From an uncultured Porphyromonadaceae bacterium (lineage in GTDB: Bacteria > Bacteroidota > Bacteroidia > Bacteroidales > Muribaculaceae): DNA of 44,498 bases. Numbering within the stretch: position 1 is the first letter of the stretch; every line of letters starts with the position of its first letter. This document shows positions 1 to 9,900 of this stretch, piece by piece. Both the position numbers and the translations under genes were made by a program. The notes under the pieces were generated by a model. That model saw only the letters and a program-made list of their open reading frames with translations. It was not told the DNA's origin and did no database searches. The DNA lies in NCBI GenBank assembly GCA_937892215.1, contig CALAVE010000069.1, forward strand, positions 1-44,498, read 5' to 3'.

Positions 1-1
1 A

Positions 2-952
2 CTCGACCGTATGGAGGTGATTGAGGTAAGTGGCTATATTACAGAGGAAAAGTACGAAATCGCAAAGCGACACTTGATACCCCGTGAACTGGAGAACACC
101 GGACTGAAGACACGGACTCTGAAGCCGACATTCAATAAGGCGGCCATCGAGATGATTATCGAGCGCTATACCCGTGAGAGTGGTGTGCGCCAGTTAGAGA
201 AGCAGATTGACAAGGCCCTCCGCAAGATTGCCTATAAGCGTCAGTTGGAGGACAACATCGGCTATCAGAAGATCACACCGACAGAGATTGAAGACCTCTT
301 GGGCAAGCCTCCCTTCTATCGGGATATCTATCAGGGCAATGACTATGCAGGTGTTGTCACCGGTCTGGCCTGGACGAGTGTCGGCGGAGAGATACTCTTC
401 ATCGAGACGTCGCTCTCCAAAGGCAAGGGCTCGAAACTCACGCTCACCGGTAATCTGGGCGACGTGATGAAAGAGTCGGCCATCCTCGCCTTAGAGTATG
501 TGAAGGCCCATGCCGACAAACTCAATATCGACTACCGCATCTTCGACCATTGGAATATCCATATCCATGTGCCGGAAGGCGCCACACCGAAGGATGGACC
601 GTCGGCAGGCATCACCATCGCCACCTCTATCGCCTCGGCCCTCACCCAGCGTAAGGTGCGTAAGAACACAGCCATGACAGGTGAGATCACCTTGCGTGGC
701 AAAGTGCTCCCTGTGGGAGGTATCAAGGAGAAGATTCTGGCAGCCAAGCGGGCGGGCATCACCGATATTGTCATGTGCCGTGAGAATGAGAAGGACATCA
801 ACGAGATTCCCGATGTCTATCTGAAGGGGGTCACCTTCCACTATGTGGAGAACGTACAGGACGTATGGGACTTTGCCCTCACCCATGAGATTGTCAACCA
901 TCCGCTCGACTTTACGATCCCGGAGGAAGAAGGAGACAAACGTAAATCGTAA
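2..952 (+). CDS. lon: ATP-dependent protease Lon, C-terminal part (cut by window edge)
   Basis: This is the 3' part of the cytoplasmic AAA+ protease Lon, which unfolds and degrades damaged and regulatory proteins. The frame is open from base 2, so the N-terminal domain and the ATPase core lie outside the window; the ATG at 11 is internal. What remains is the small helical AAA lid (TRESGVRQLEKQI) followed by the S16 protease domain. The catalytic serine sits in PKDGPSAG and the catalytic lysine in GGIKEKILAAKRAG, so the dyad is intact. The tail after the protease domain is short and charged (PEEEGDKRKS). The stop is 5 bp before tgt, so the two are probably co-transcribed. The identification is secure; only the left boundary is artificial. 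Confidence 0.96.
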   Translation, partial: LDRMEVIEVSGYITEEKYEIAKRHLIPRELENTGLKTRTLKPTFNKAAIEMIIERYTRESGVRQLEKQIDKALRKIAYKRQLEDNIGYQKITPTEIEDLLGKPPFYRDIYQGNDYAGVVTGLAWTSVGGEILFIETSLSKGKGSKLTLTGNLGDVMKESAILALEYVKAHADKLNIDYRIFDHWNIHIHVPEGATPKDGPSAGITIATSIASALTQRKVRKNTAMTGEITLRGKVLPVGGIKEKILAAKRAGITDIVMCRENEKDINEIPDVYLKGVTFHYVENVQDVWDFALTHEIVNHPLDFTIPEEEGDKRKS

Positions 953-957
953 ATCCC

Positions 958-2085
958 GTGACATTCGAGGTTCAACATACAGATGCCGCCAGTGATGCCA
1001 GAGCAGGTTTGATACAGACCGCCCATGGTCCTATTCAGACGCCCATCTTCATGCCCGTCGGTACGACAGGCAGCGTGAAGGGAGTGCATTTCTCAGAACT
1101 GCGGGAACAGGTGAAGGCGCAGATCATCCTTGGTAACACCTACCATCTCTATCTGCGTCCGGGGCTCGACATCCTCCGCAAGGCAGGCGGACTGCATCAA
1201 TTCAATACATGGGATCGTCCGATACTGACAGACAGCGGTGGTTTCCAAGTGTTCTCCTTGACAGGTATCCGTAAACTCCGCGAGGAAGGCTGTGAGTTTC
1301 GCAGTCATATCGACGGTTCAAAGCATATCTTCACCCCAGAGAACGTGATGGACACGGAGCGCATCATCGGCGCGGACATCATGATGGCCTTCGATGAGTG
1401 TCCCCCGGGACAGAGCGACTACCAGTATGCAGAGAAGAGTCTGCGACTGACACAGCGCTGGCTCGAACGGTGCATGAAGCGTTTCCGTGAGACGGAGCCA
1501 CTCTATGGCTACGAGCAGAGTCTCTTCCCCATCGTGCAGGGCTGTACATATAAGGACCTCCGTCGAGAGGCAGCCAAGCACGTGACCGACTTCGGGGCCG
1601 ACGGTAATGCCATTGGCGGACTGGCTGTGGGAGAGCCTACGGAGGTCATGTACGAAATGATCGAGGTCGTCAACGATATCCTGCCCAAGGACAAGCCTCG
1701 CTACCTGATGGGTGTCGGCACCCCACAGAACATCCTCGAGGCCATCGAACGCGGGGTGGATATGTTCGACTGTGTGATGCCCACTCGCAATGGGCGCAAC
1801 GCCATGCTGTTCACCTATGAGGGAACGATGAACATGCGTAACAAGAAATGGGAAGACGACTTCTCGCCCATCGATCCCGATGGCTGTGAGATAGACCGTC
1901 TCCATTCGAAGGCCTATCTCCATCACCTCTTCAAGGCTCAGGAACTGTTGGCCATGCAGATCGCATCGATTCACAACCTGGCTTTCTACCTGAGGCTGGT
2001 GACTGATGCCCGTCAGCATATCGTTGCAGGCGACTTCGTACAATGGAAACGAACGGTGATAGAACAACTCGGACAACGAAGGTGA
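958..2085 (+). CDS. tgt: queuine tRNA-ribosyltransferase
   Basis: Tgt exchanges guanine at position 34 of GUN-anticodon tRNAs for the queuosine precursor preQ1. It is 375 residues, the normal length. It starts with GTG, 5 bp after the lon stop. The active-site segment LTDSGGFQVFSL, the GGLAVGEP loop and the second aspartate in MFDCVMPTRNGRN are all present. Bacterial Tgt normally binds structural zinc through CxCxxC plus a histidine just before the SRAYLHHL-like segment. Here the equivalent stretch reads DGCEIDRLHSKAYLHHL, so only one of the three cysteines is visible, although the later histidine (IASIHNLAF) is kept. This may be a Bacteroidota trait rather than damage, because the rest of the protein is well conserved. 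The 3' end overlaps the next gene. Confidence 0.96.
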   Translation: MTFEVQHTDAASDARAGLIQTAHGPIQTPIFMPVGTTGSVKGVHFSELREQVKAQIILGNTYHLYLRPGLDILRKAGGLHQFNTWDRPILTDSGGFQVFSLTGIRKLREEGCEFRSHIDGSKHIFTPENVMDTERIIGADIMMAFDECPPGQSDYQYAEKSLRLTQRWLERCMKRFRETEPLYGYEQSLFPIVQGCTYKDLRREAAKHVTDFGADGNAIGGLAVGEPTEVMYEMIEVVNDILPKDKPRYLMGVGTPQNILEAIERGVDMFDCVMPTRNGRNAMLFTYEGTMNMRNKKWEDDFSPIDPDGCEIDRLHSKAYLHHLFKAQELLAMQIASIHNLAFYLRLVTDARQHIVAGDFVQWKRTVIEQLGQRR

Positions 2086-3266
2086 GAAAGAGTAAGTACA
2101 TCAGAGTATGGTTCCGTAAGACGGGACGTCTCCTGCGGAAGAATTTCCGTTGGCTGCGTCGACTGAACCCCTGGCGATGGCTGTCACGACTCGACAGATA
2201 TATTATCGCCAAGTTCATCGGCACCTATATTTACTCTATCATCCTCATCATCTCCATTGCCATCGTCTTCGATGTCAACGAGAACTTGTCGAAGTTCACG
2301 ACATTAGGCGCACCCTTTAAGGCTATCGTCTTCGACTACTACGCCAACTTCGTGCCCTACTTCTCCAACCTCTTCTCGCCCCTGTTCGTGTTCATCGCCG
2401 TCATCTTCTTCACCTCAAAACTGGCAGGTAACTCGGAGATCATCGCGATGCTGGCAGCCGGCGTGAGTTTCAAGCGGTTGTTAAGGCCCTACTTCCTCTC
2501 CGCAGCAATGATTGCCTTGGTAAACTTCTACCTCGGTGCCTATATCATTCCCCACGGAACGGTGGTCAGGCAGGAGTTTGAGTCAAAGTACAAGAACAAC
2601 AAGAAAATCACTTCTGCCAGTAATGTGCAGTTGATGGTGGGCCCCGGCGTCATCGCCTATATCCAGCAGTACGACAACAACACGAAGACTGGCTATGGCT
2701 TCTCGCTTGACAAGTTTGAGAATAAGAAACTGGTCAGCCACATGACCGCTTCGACGATCCGTTATGACTCCATCAGCGAAGACCGTTTCCACTGGAAGGC
2801 ACAGAACTATAAGATCCGTACGCTGAAAGGACTGCGCGAAGAGATCAAGTCTGGTTCTGTCATCGACACCCTGATTCAGATGGAGCCGATGGACCTGGTC
2901 TACTCAAAGGGTCAGCAGGAGACGCTCACCTCCGACGAACTACGAGAATACATCTCCAAGCAGACGGAGCGCGGTTCAACAAATGTGGTGCAGTATGAGG
3001 TGGAGTATCATAAGCGCATTGCCACTTCGTTCGCCTCATTCATCCTGACCGTCATTGGGGTCAGTCTGTCCAGTCGTAAGCGTAAAGGTGGCATGGGATT
3101 GTATCTCGGTATCGGTCTGGCCCTGTCGTTCTCCTACATCCTGTTGCAGACCATCAGTTCCACCTTTGCCATCAATGCCGACACTCCGCCGATACTGGCA
3201 GCGTGGATTCCGAACATCCTCTATACGATTATTGCATACTTCTGTTACAAACAAGCACCCAATTAA
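2082..3266 (+). CDS. LptF/LptG-family permease (YjgP/YjgQ)
   Basis: This inner-membrane protein belongs to the YjgP/YjgQ family, whose members (LptF, LptG) form the transmembrane part of the exporter that moves lipopolysaccharide to the outer membrane. The usual architecture is visible: membrane segments near the N-terminus (YIYSIILIISIAIVF and the segments after it), a large central periplasmic domain, and C-terminal membrane segments after the conserved SSRKRKGGMG turn. I chose the GTG at 2082 because it overlaps the tgt stop as GTGA, typical of translational coupling; an in-frame ATG at 2043 would add 13 residues and overlap tgt by 43 bp. The first 40 or so residues are unusually rich in Arg, Lys and Trp before the first membrane segment. 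Whether it is the F or the G paralogue cannot be decided here. Confidence 0.88.
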   Translation: MRKSKYIRVWFRKTGRLLRKNFRWLRRLNPWRWLSRLDRYIIAKFIGTYIYSIILIISIAIVFDVNENLSKFTTLGAPFKAIVFDYYANFVPYFSNLFSPLFVFIAVIFFTSKLAGNSEIIAMLAAGVSFKRLLRPYFLSAAMIALVNFYLGAYIIPHGTVVRQEFESKYKNNKKITSASNVQLMVGPGVIAYIQQYDNNTKTGYGFSLDKFENKKLVSHMTASTIRYDSISEDRFHWKAQNYKIRTLKGLREEIKSGSVIDTLIQMEPMDLVYSKGQQETLTSDELREYISKQTERGSTNVVQYEVEYHKRIATSFASFILTVIGVSLSSRKRKGGMGLYLGIGLALSFSYILLQTISSTFAINADTPPILAAWIPNILYTIIAYFCYKQAPN

Positions 3267-3305
3267 AGGGTAAAAAGGTAAAATGTAAAAGGTAAAAGAT
3301 TAAAA
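3263..3305 (+). repeat. degenerate GGTAAAA short tandem repeat in a gene gap
   Basis: The gap between the permease and the helicase holds four to five imperfect copies of the heptamer GGTAAAA, running up to the helicase GTG codon. Such slippage-prone strings occur between genes of Bacteroidales. It occupies the ribosome-binding region, so length changes could in principle alter helicase translation. Confidence 0.6.
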
Positions 3306-4589
3306 GTGAAATTTGAAGAAACATATCTCAATGATAATATTCTCGATGCGCTCTATGACATGCGCTTCGACGAGATGACCCCTATCCAGGAACGTTGCAT
3401 CCCCGAGATTCTTGATGGTTACGACGTGCTGGGTGTGGCACAGACGGGAACGGGTAAGACGGCCGCCTATCTGTTGCCTATCCTCTCGCAGTTGGACGAC
3501 GGCGACTATCCCAAGGACGCCATCAACTGTGTCGTCATGTCCCCTACCCGCGAACTGGCCCAGCAGATCGATCAGGCCATGCAGGGCTTTGGCTATTATC
3601 TCGACGGTGTGTCGTCGGTGGCTGTTTATGGCGGCAATGACGGTGGTCGCTATGAACAGGAACTCCGCGGCATGCGCCTCGGCGCTGATGTACTCATCGC
3701 CACGCCGGGACGTCTGCTCAGCCACCTGAAAGTCGGTAACCTCGACCTCTCACGTTGTAGTTTCTTTGTACTCGATGAAGCCGACCGTATGCTCGACATG
3801 GGATTCATCGACGACATTATGAAGATTGTGCAACAGTTGCCGCAGTCGTGCCAGCGCATCATGTTCTCAGCCACCATGCCCCCGAAGATCCGTGAGTTGG
3901 CCGTCACCCTGCTCCATAATCCCGTGGAGGTGAAGATTGCCGTTTCAAAGCCTGCGGAGAAGATCCATCAGAGTGCGTATGTCTGCTACGACCCACAGAA
4001 GTTGAAGATCATCAACCATATCTTCAAGCAAGGCGACCTGAAGCGAGTCATCATCTTCTCCGGCAAGAAAGAGAAGGTAAAGGAGATTGCCCGCAGCCTG
4101 AAACAGATGCATATCAACTGCGACCAGATGCACTCCGACCTCTCCCAACAGGAGCGCGACGAGGTGATGTATCGTTTCAAGTCCGGACAGACCGACGTAC
4201 TGGTAGCCACAGATATCGTGGCCCGTGGCATCGACATCGACGACATTCGTATTGTCATCAATTATGATGTGCCCCACGATGCTGAAGACTATGTGCACCG
4301 TATTGGTCGTACAGCCCGTGCCGACCGTGACGGCGAGGCCATCACCTTCATCAGCGACACAGACATCTATCGTTTCCAGCAGATCGAGCATTTCCTCGGC
4401 AAGGAGGTGGAGAAGACACCACTGCCTGAAGGTCTCGGCGAGGCTCCTGTCTATACCAAACGTGAGAAGAAACGTTCCAACACCCGTCGTCATGGCCGTT
4501 GGCACTCGAAGGGTAATGGCAGTAAGAACAATCAAAAAAAGAAGAATCATGCTCACAAGACCGATCGCAAAGATCAACCTCGGCCTTAA
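3306..4589 (+). CDS. DEAD-box ATP-dependent RNA helicase
   Basis: This is a cytoplasmic RNA helicase of the RhlE/DeaD group that remodels RNA structures in ribosome assembly or RNA decay. It is 427 residues and begins with GTG at 3306. Motifs in order are: Q motif MTPIQ near residue 24, Walker A AQTGTGKT near 45-52, SPTRELA, VLDEADRMLDMG, the SAT motif in MFSATMPP, VATDIVARGIDIDD, and motif VI HRIGRTARADRDG. After the two RecA-like domains, the last 50 or so residues form a basic, low-complexity RNA-binding tail rich in Lys, Arg, Asn and His. The 3' end overlaps ispE by 41 bp in another frame, so the tail is encoded in sequence shared with the start of ispE. The exact RNA substrate cannot be inferred. 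Confidence 0.93.
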   Translation: MKFEETYLNDNILDALYDMRFDEMTPIQERCIPEILDGYDVLGVAQTGTGKTAAYLLPILSQLDDGDYPKDAINCVVMSPTRELAQQIDQAMQGFGYYLDGVSSVAVYGGNDGGRYEQELRGMRLGADVLIATPGRLLSHLKVGNLDLSRCSFFVLDEADRMLDMGFIDDIMKIVQQLPQSCQRIMFSATMPPKIRELAVTLLHNPVEVKIAVSKPAEKIHQSAYVCYDPQKLKIINHIFKQGDLKRVIIFSGKKEKVKEIARSLKQMHINCDQMHSDLSQQERDEVMYRFKSGQTDVLVATDIVARGIDIDDIRIVINYDVPHDAEDYVHRIGRTARADRDGEAITFISDTDIYRFQQIEHFLGKEVEKTPLPEGLGEAPVYTKREKKRSNTRRHGRWHSKGNGSKNNQKKKNHAHKTDRKDQPRP

Positions 4590-5385
4590 TGTCGTGGAGC
4601 GCCGTCCCGACGGTTACCACAACTTAGAGACCGTCTTCTATCCCGTACCCATCTGCGACGCCCTCGAAGTGTTCGAGATGGATAGCCAGTTCCCTTCTGC
4701 CTTCGACTGTGACCTGAAGGTGACAAACATCCATATCGATGGCGACGAACAAAAGAATCTTGTGGTGCGTGCCTATAACCTGTTGAAGCAGGACTTCCCT
4801 GCCCTGCCCCGCATCCACGCACACTTATATAAAGGTATTCCCACACAAGCTGGCATGGGAGGAGGCTCCAGCGACTGCGGTTTTATGATTACGTTGCTGA
4901 ACCAGATGTTCCAGTTAGGACTGTCTGACCAACAGATGATCAACTACGCTGCCCGATTGGGTGCCGATTGTGCATTCTTCATTCTCAACAAGCCCTGCTA
5001 TGCAGAGGGTATCGGTGAACGACTGGAGCCTATTGCTCTCGACCTCAGTGGTTGGTATCTCGCTGTGGTCCGTCCAGCCATTCCCGTTTCCACGAAAGAA
5101 GCCTTCTCTCTCATCACCCCACAGCATCCGACCGTCAACTGTCGGGACATCGTGATGCAGCCTGTGGAGACCTGGCGGGATCGTCTGACTAACGACTTCG
5201 AGCGTAGCGTCTTTGCACTTCATCCTGAGATTGGGGCCATCAAGGAACGGCTCTATGACTTAGGGGCCGTCTATGCAGCCATGTCTGGCTCGGGTTCATC
5301 GCTCTTCGGTCTCTTCCGTCAGCCCGTCTCTCTCGATGAGTTTAATGACGAAGGCACCTTTAAAACAATCATCCCGCTCGATTGA
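4549..5385 (+). CDS. ispE: 4-diphosphocytidyl-2-C-methyl-D-erythritol kinase
   Basis: IspE phosphorylates CDP-methylerythritol in the non-mevalonate (MEP) pathway to isoprenoid precursors. The protein is 278 residues, the usual size. It belongs to the GHMP kinases: the N-terminus PIAKINLGLNV carries the conserved lysine, PTQAGMGGGSSDCGF is the glycine-rich ATP loop, and AAMSGSGSSLFGLF is the C-terminal GHMP motif. I placed the start at the ATG at 4549, which gives the canonical N-terminus and overlaps the helicase by 41 bp. A longer open frame reaching back to 4225 is only a shadow of the helicase. The stop codon lies inside the terminator hairpin that closes this rightward run. Function is secure. 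Confidence 0.96.
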   Translation: MLTRPIAKINLGLNVVERRPDGYHNLETVFYPVPICDALEVFEMDSQFPSAFDCDLKVTNIHIDGDEQKNLVVRAYNLLKQDFPALPRIHAHLYKGIPTQAGMGGGSSDCGFMITLLNQMFQLGLSDQQMINYAARLGADCAFFILNKPCYAEGIGERLEPIALDLSGWYLAVVRPAIPVSTKEAFSLITPQHPTVNCRDIVMQPVETWRDRLTNDFERSVFALHPEIGAIKERLYDLGAVYAAMSGSGSSLFGLFRQPVSLDEFNDEGTFKTIIPLD

Positions 5386-5396
5386 GCGGGATGATT
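5367..5396. terminator. bidirectional hairpin terminator between ispE and galE
   Basis: A perfect 13-bp inverted repeat (5367-5379 with 5384-5396) is separated by the 4-base loop GATT. It includes the ispE stop codon and ends 10 bp before the galE stop codon. The two genes converge, so this probably ends both transcripts. T-rich sequence follows on both strands, though neither run is long. Confidence 0.85.
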
Positions 5397-5406
5397 TGCT
5401 TCATTC

Positions 5407-6447
5407 TTATTGTATACCTTCCTCACGAAGTTTCACTTGCCACTTCCAGGCACTCTTCAGAACCTCCTCTGTGGGTGTGTCAGCCTTCCAGCCAAGCACT
5501 TTGTTAGCCTTGTCGACATTACCCCACACCTGTTCGATGTCACCCTCACGACGAGGTGCGTAAGTCCAGTTCACCTTCACGCCAGTAGCCTTCTCGAAGC
5601 CTTCGACAACCTCCAGCGTAGAGAGACCCTTACCCGTTCCTATATTGAACACCTCTACGGCATCCGTCTCAGGCTGGTCGAGCACACGCTCCATCGCCTT
5701 CACATGAGCCTTGGCCAGATCCACCACATAGATATAGTCGCGGATACAGGTCTTGTCAGGCGTGTTATAGTCGTGGCCGAAGATCTTCAACTGCTGACGG
5801 ATACCCATAGCCGTCTGCGTCACAAAGGGGATGAGGTTCATGGGCACGCCATTAGGCAACTCGCCGATGAGTGCAGAGGGGTGTGCACCGATGGGATTGA
5901 AGTATCTCAGGATGATGCTCTTGATGGGAGCGCCCGAGTGGATATAGTCCTGGATTATCTCCTCGTTGATCTGCTTCGTGTTGCCATAGGGACTCATGGC
6001 CTTCTGGATAGGAGCATTCTCCGTGACAGGCAGGTTCTCCTGCGAGGGCTGACCGTAGACGGTACAACTCGAGGAGAAGATAATACCCTTCACATCGTAC
6101 TTCGGCATCAACTCCAACAGGTTGATGAGCGATGTCAGGTTGTTACGGTAGTAGAGCAACGGCTTCTCCACGCTCTCTCCCACAGCCTTCGAGGCGGCGA
6201 AGTGGATGATACCCTCAATCTTCGGATACTTCTTGAACACGCCCTCTAAGGCCTCCAAGTCACAGCAATCCACTTTCTCAAATGCGGGTCTGATGCCTGT
6301 GATCTTCTCAATGCCGTCGACGACGTTGGCGTTTGAATTTGAAAGGTTGTCGATGATGACGACCTCATAACCTGCTTCCTGCAGTTCTACGGTCGTATGG
6401 CTTCCGATGAAGCCCGTACCACCAGTTACTAATATGGTCTGTTTCAT
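5407..6447 (-). CDS. galE: UDP-glucose 4-epimerase
   Basis: GalE interconverts UDP-glucose and UDP-galactose with bound NAD, supplying galactose to the Leloir pathway and to surface glycans. The protein is 346 residues. The Rossmann NAD motif is VTGGTGFIGSH at the N-terminus. The catalytic serine region is SSSCTVYG, and the YxxxK pair lies in SPYGNTK. The substrate part contains RYFNPIGAHPS and the conserved RDYIYVVDLAKAH. Length and motifs fit a full-length epimerase rather than a generic NDP-sugar dehydratase. It lies 42 bp downstream of the BACON lipoprotein gene on the same strand, so it may be the last gene of the LRR-lipoprotein operon, or it may have its own promoter in the AT-rich gap. 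Confidence 0.96.
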   Translation of the reverse strand: MKQTILVTGGTGFIGSHTTVELQEAGYEVVIIDNLSNSNANVVDGIEKITGIRPAFEKVDCCDLEALEGVFKKYPKIEGIIHFAASKAVGESVEKPLLYYRNNLTSLINLLELMPKYDVKGIIFSSSCTVYGQPSQENLPVTENAPIQKAMSPYGNTKQINEEIIQDYIHSGAPIKSIILRYFNPIGAHPSALIGELPNGVPMNLIPFVTQTAMGIRQQLKIFGHDYNTPDKTCIRDYIYVVDLAKAHVKAMERVLDQPETDAVEVFNIGTGKGLSTLEVVEGFEKATGVKVNWTYAPRREGDIEQVWGNVDKANKVLGWKADTPTEEVLKSAWKWQVKLREEGIQ

Positions 6448-6489
6448 AATTTATAAATATATACTCAAAACGTTAAACTCATACACAAA

Positions 6490-6900
6490 CTATCCCGGCA
6501 GAGGATTCTCACCCGGCTCTGGTACAAAGCTGTTCTCAGGTGCAGCCTTCTGACTGACGACCACCTTGTTCTCCAGCGTACCCGCCTCATTCCTCATATA
6601 GATAGTGCCCGACCTTCTCGCGCCAGTCTTGTTCGGGCTGGCAGTGATCGTCACCTTGCCGTTGTTCTCTCCCGAGGCGGGATCAACAGACAGCCAGTCA
6701 ACTTCTGGGTAGAGTGTCCATTTACAGTTGGCTTTGATGGACAGGGTGGTCTCGTTGGCATCTGGCATCTCCAACTCTTCATTAGCGGCGATATAATCAG
6801 GCTTCTTGACGTTATCGTCTTCATCATCGCCACCACCACAGGCCATGAAGGCCACCATCATAAACAAATATAGCGTTGTTTTCTTCATCATGCGATTCAT
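6490..6900 (-). CDS. small BACON-domain lipoprotein
   Basis: This is a 136-residue exported lipoprotein of unknown role. The N-terminus has a basic start, a hydrophobic stretch and a lipobox ending FMAC, so the cysteine near residue 21 would be lipidated. An acidic Gly/Asp linker follows, a common feature of surface-exposed lipoproteins in Bacteroidota. Residues of about 45-118 fit a BACON domain, an Ig-like fold of Bacteroidota often linked to carbohydrate or mucin binding: CKWTLYPEVDWLSV, then GKVTITASPNKTGARRSGTI and a closing VVVSQK. Nothing enzymatic is present. It starts 14 bp after the LRR gene, so the two are probably translated from one transcript. Domain assignment is by pattern; the ligand is unknown. 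Confidence 0.8.
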   Translation of the reverse strand: MNRMMKKTTLYLFMMVAFMACGGGDDEDDNVKKPDYIAANEELEMPDANETTLSIKANCKWTLYPEVDWLSVDPASGENNGKVTITASPNKTGARRSGTIYMRNEAGTLENKVVVSQKAAPENSFVPEPGENPLPG

Positions 6901-6914
6901 ACTGACCTCCTTTC

Positions 6915-9900
6915 CTATTTAATGATCATTTTCTTTCCCTGCACCACATAGACGCCGGGCTTCAGTCCATTACCGAGTTCCGTCACCGAGGCGTAGCGCT
7001 TGACGAGTACACCCCGCACGTCATAGACGTTGACTGCCTGAGCCGTCTCGTCAGTCATGCGGTTCACGGCCTTGATGCTGGTAGTCATACCATCCAGCAC
7101 ATTGATTGCACGGGTGTTCGAGGTCGTCGTCATATAAGCCTCGAAGGGATGCACCGCCCGCAGTCCTTTCACGAACTGACTGCCTTTATCTGCCGCCGAG
7201 TACGTCACAATGTCGTTATTCACGTTCAACGCCAGAATCGACTCGTCACTCTGGTTGCTGAAGTTAGGCACGAAGGTCCTGTCGCTATATTTGACACTGC
7301 GCAGGTCGTTGGAAGCCTTGACTTCCACATTCTCCGACGCGAAGGTGATCTTTCCGACAATCCTGTATTCATTCAGATACAGGCTGTTGTTCGGCATACT
7401 TATTAAATAAGGTGTATTGGCCTTGATGCCTTCAGCCTCCTGATAGCCACCAGAGCTCAGTTCATAGAGCCAGAAAGGCTTCTCCTCGCTCTCTGCGGTC
7501 CACGACTTAAAGGGGATAATCTTGCCGGCACTGGAGTGGCTGATCGTCTGCACATCGTATGGCAGGGCGATGGTCTCCCATCCCTTAGCCTCAGTGATGC
7601 CTGTCTCCATCGAATAGGTGTGGGTGTATGAAATCTTCTCTGCCGTGAAGGCACGCGGACAATAGAAGTCATTTCCACTCTTGGCGTCGGTCAGGGTGAT
7701 GGTCTGAGCCTTACCGTCCACCACGGCGTTCTGGTCTGCCCAGGCTACATACTTTGCATTGCTCACATAGAGCAGGAAGTTCGGGTTGTCGACGATGGCC
7801 TTGAACGGTACCGATGGGTTCCAGATCACGGCAGTCAGGTCTGTACAATTCGACAGCGCGTTTTCCTTAATGCCTGCCACTTGCCAGTTGTTATCCATGT
7901 ACGACACGGTAGCTGGCACCTCCATCACACGAGTGGTCTGGTCTGCGGAGGTGATGGTGACCTGGCGATCGGTAAACGATGACACCTGATAGCTGATACC
8001 ATCCTTTTCAAAGTTCATATCCACAGCAGCGAACGACACGTTCACATTGATGTCTGCACGGATGCCGCTGATAGTATACTGATTGTCGGCAATAGCCGTC
8101 GTCACATCTGTTCCATTCACTCTCAGATACTTCGTCTCATAGCCTGTATCTGGCCTGAAGGTGAGCACTGCCGTCGTGTCTTCATTGAAGAAGGCCGACC
8201 ACGAATCATCACGAATGACGGTCTGGTCGTCAACGGCTACCTCACCCTGCCCCGACACGTACACCGTCAGGATAAACTTGTTGATAGGTATCTCCTCATA
8301 TTCGGCCACCAGCGTCGTATTCTTCTTGATGTTCTTGATAGAATACTGGTATTTTCCCAGTTCCGACGTGATATCGAGACTGTCGACGGTGACACTCTTT
8401 ATACGCCATTTATCTTCAGGACTGAAAGTGATGAAGGCATCCAGTCCGTCCTCTATTCTGAAGGTGGCGGTAGTGTCTTCCACAGCCTCGTCCTGGAAGA
8501 TGACACGACCCTTACCGATAGCTGTTACAACCAGTCGATAGTGAATCCGCTCATAGGCCACGGCCACCGTAAAGTCCTGATCAAGATAGGCGATGGTATA
8601 TTCACCAAACCTGGGCTTTTCAGTAGTGAGCGTGTCGGCAGCATAGATATCGGCAAACAGACTATCCGTGATGACCATGTCGTTCACTGTCACGTCCATG
8701 ATCTGATAACCCTTGTCCGACATGAAAGCCACCATCACGGAGTCGCCCTCCATGAAGGTCAGCTCCATCGATTCACTCCTGACTAACAGGGTGTCGCTCA
8801 GCAGAGAGTCGACAGGTGCAGGCAACAGCGAGTCTTGTTTGCAAATGGCTTCACCGTCACCCGTGGCGACAATCGTCACCTTATATTCGCCACCGACAAT
8901 CTTTGCAAAGTGCTCGGCCCAGCCGTCCTTCATCATAAACGCAGCCCTCGAGCCCTTGGGCACCTTCAGAACCGACTCCTGATGAATACCCTCAAACACG
9001 CTGAGTTCTATGTCGAACGGTTCCTTGAACTCCACCTGCACCCATTTCAGACTGTCGCAGTCCTTAAAGGCAGCCTTCTCTATCGAGGTAAGACCCTCTG
9101 GCAGAATCACCGACGGCAGCACCTTACAGCCCTCGAAAGCCGACTCTCCGATCTTCGCCAGACTCTCGCCAAGCTGCAACGAATCCACTTTCTCACAATC
9201 CTTAAAGGCGGCTTCTCCAATTTCCTCCACCTTGTCGGGTATGACAATCTCCGTCAGGGCGTTACAGCCGCTAAAGGCCGACTCACCAATCTTCTTCAGC
9301 GTCTGAGAGAACTCCAACTCCCCCAGGCCGATACAACCCACGAAAGCCGAGTCGCCAATCTCCTCGACGCCGTCTTCCATCTTCACCTTCTTCAACTTTT
9401 CACTGTTCTTGAAGGCCGAAGTCTTGATCACCTTCATCGAGGCGGGGATGGTCAGCTCCTCCAGGCTACTGCCCTCAAAGACCGACTCTCCGATTTCCTT
9501 CACCGAGGCAGGGATGGTCACCATCTTCAACTCACCACAGCCCACGAAGGCCGAGTCACCGATTTCCTCGACGCCCTCATCCAGTTCGACGGTGGTCAGC
9601 TTGGCACAGTCCTTAAAGGCCATCTCACCCACCCGCTTCACCGTACTGGGAATGGTCACCTTTTCCAGACTGCTACAGCCTTCGAAGGCCGACTCGCCGA
9701 TCTCCTTCACGCCTGTCTCAATCTCGAGATCAACTAACTTCTCGCAGCCCTTGAAGGTCGACTTCTCAATCACCTCCACACTGCCGGGGATGAAGAATTT
9801 CTTCAGGCTTGTACAGCCTTCAAAGGCCGACTCACCCATCTTCTTCACCGTCTTCCTCTGGTTGAGATCGAACGTATCCAGACTGATACAGTCCTTAAAG

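Noticed and set aside
5410..6249. 279-codon open frame opposite galE
   Set aside because: It is fully antisense to a clearly functional epimerase and shows no recognisable motif or start signal.
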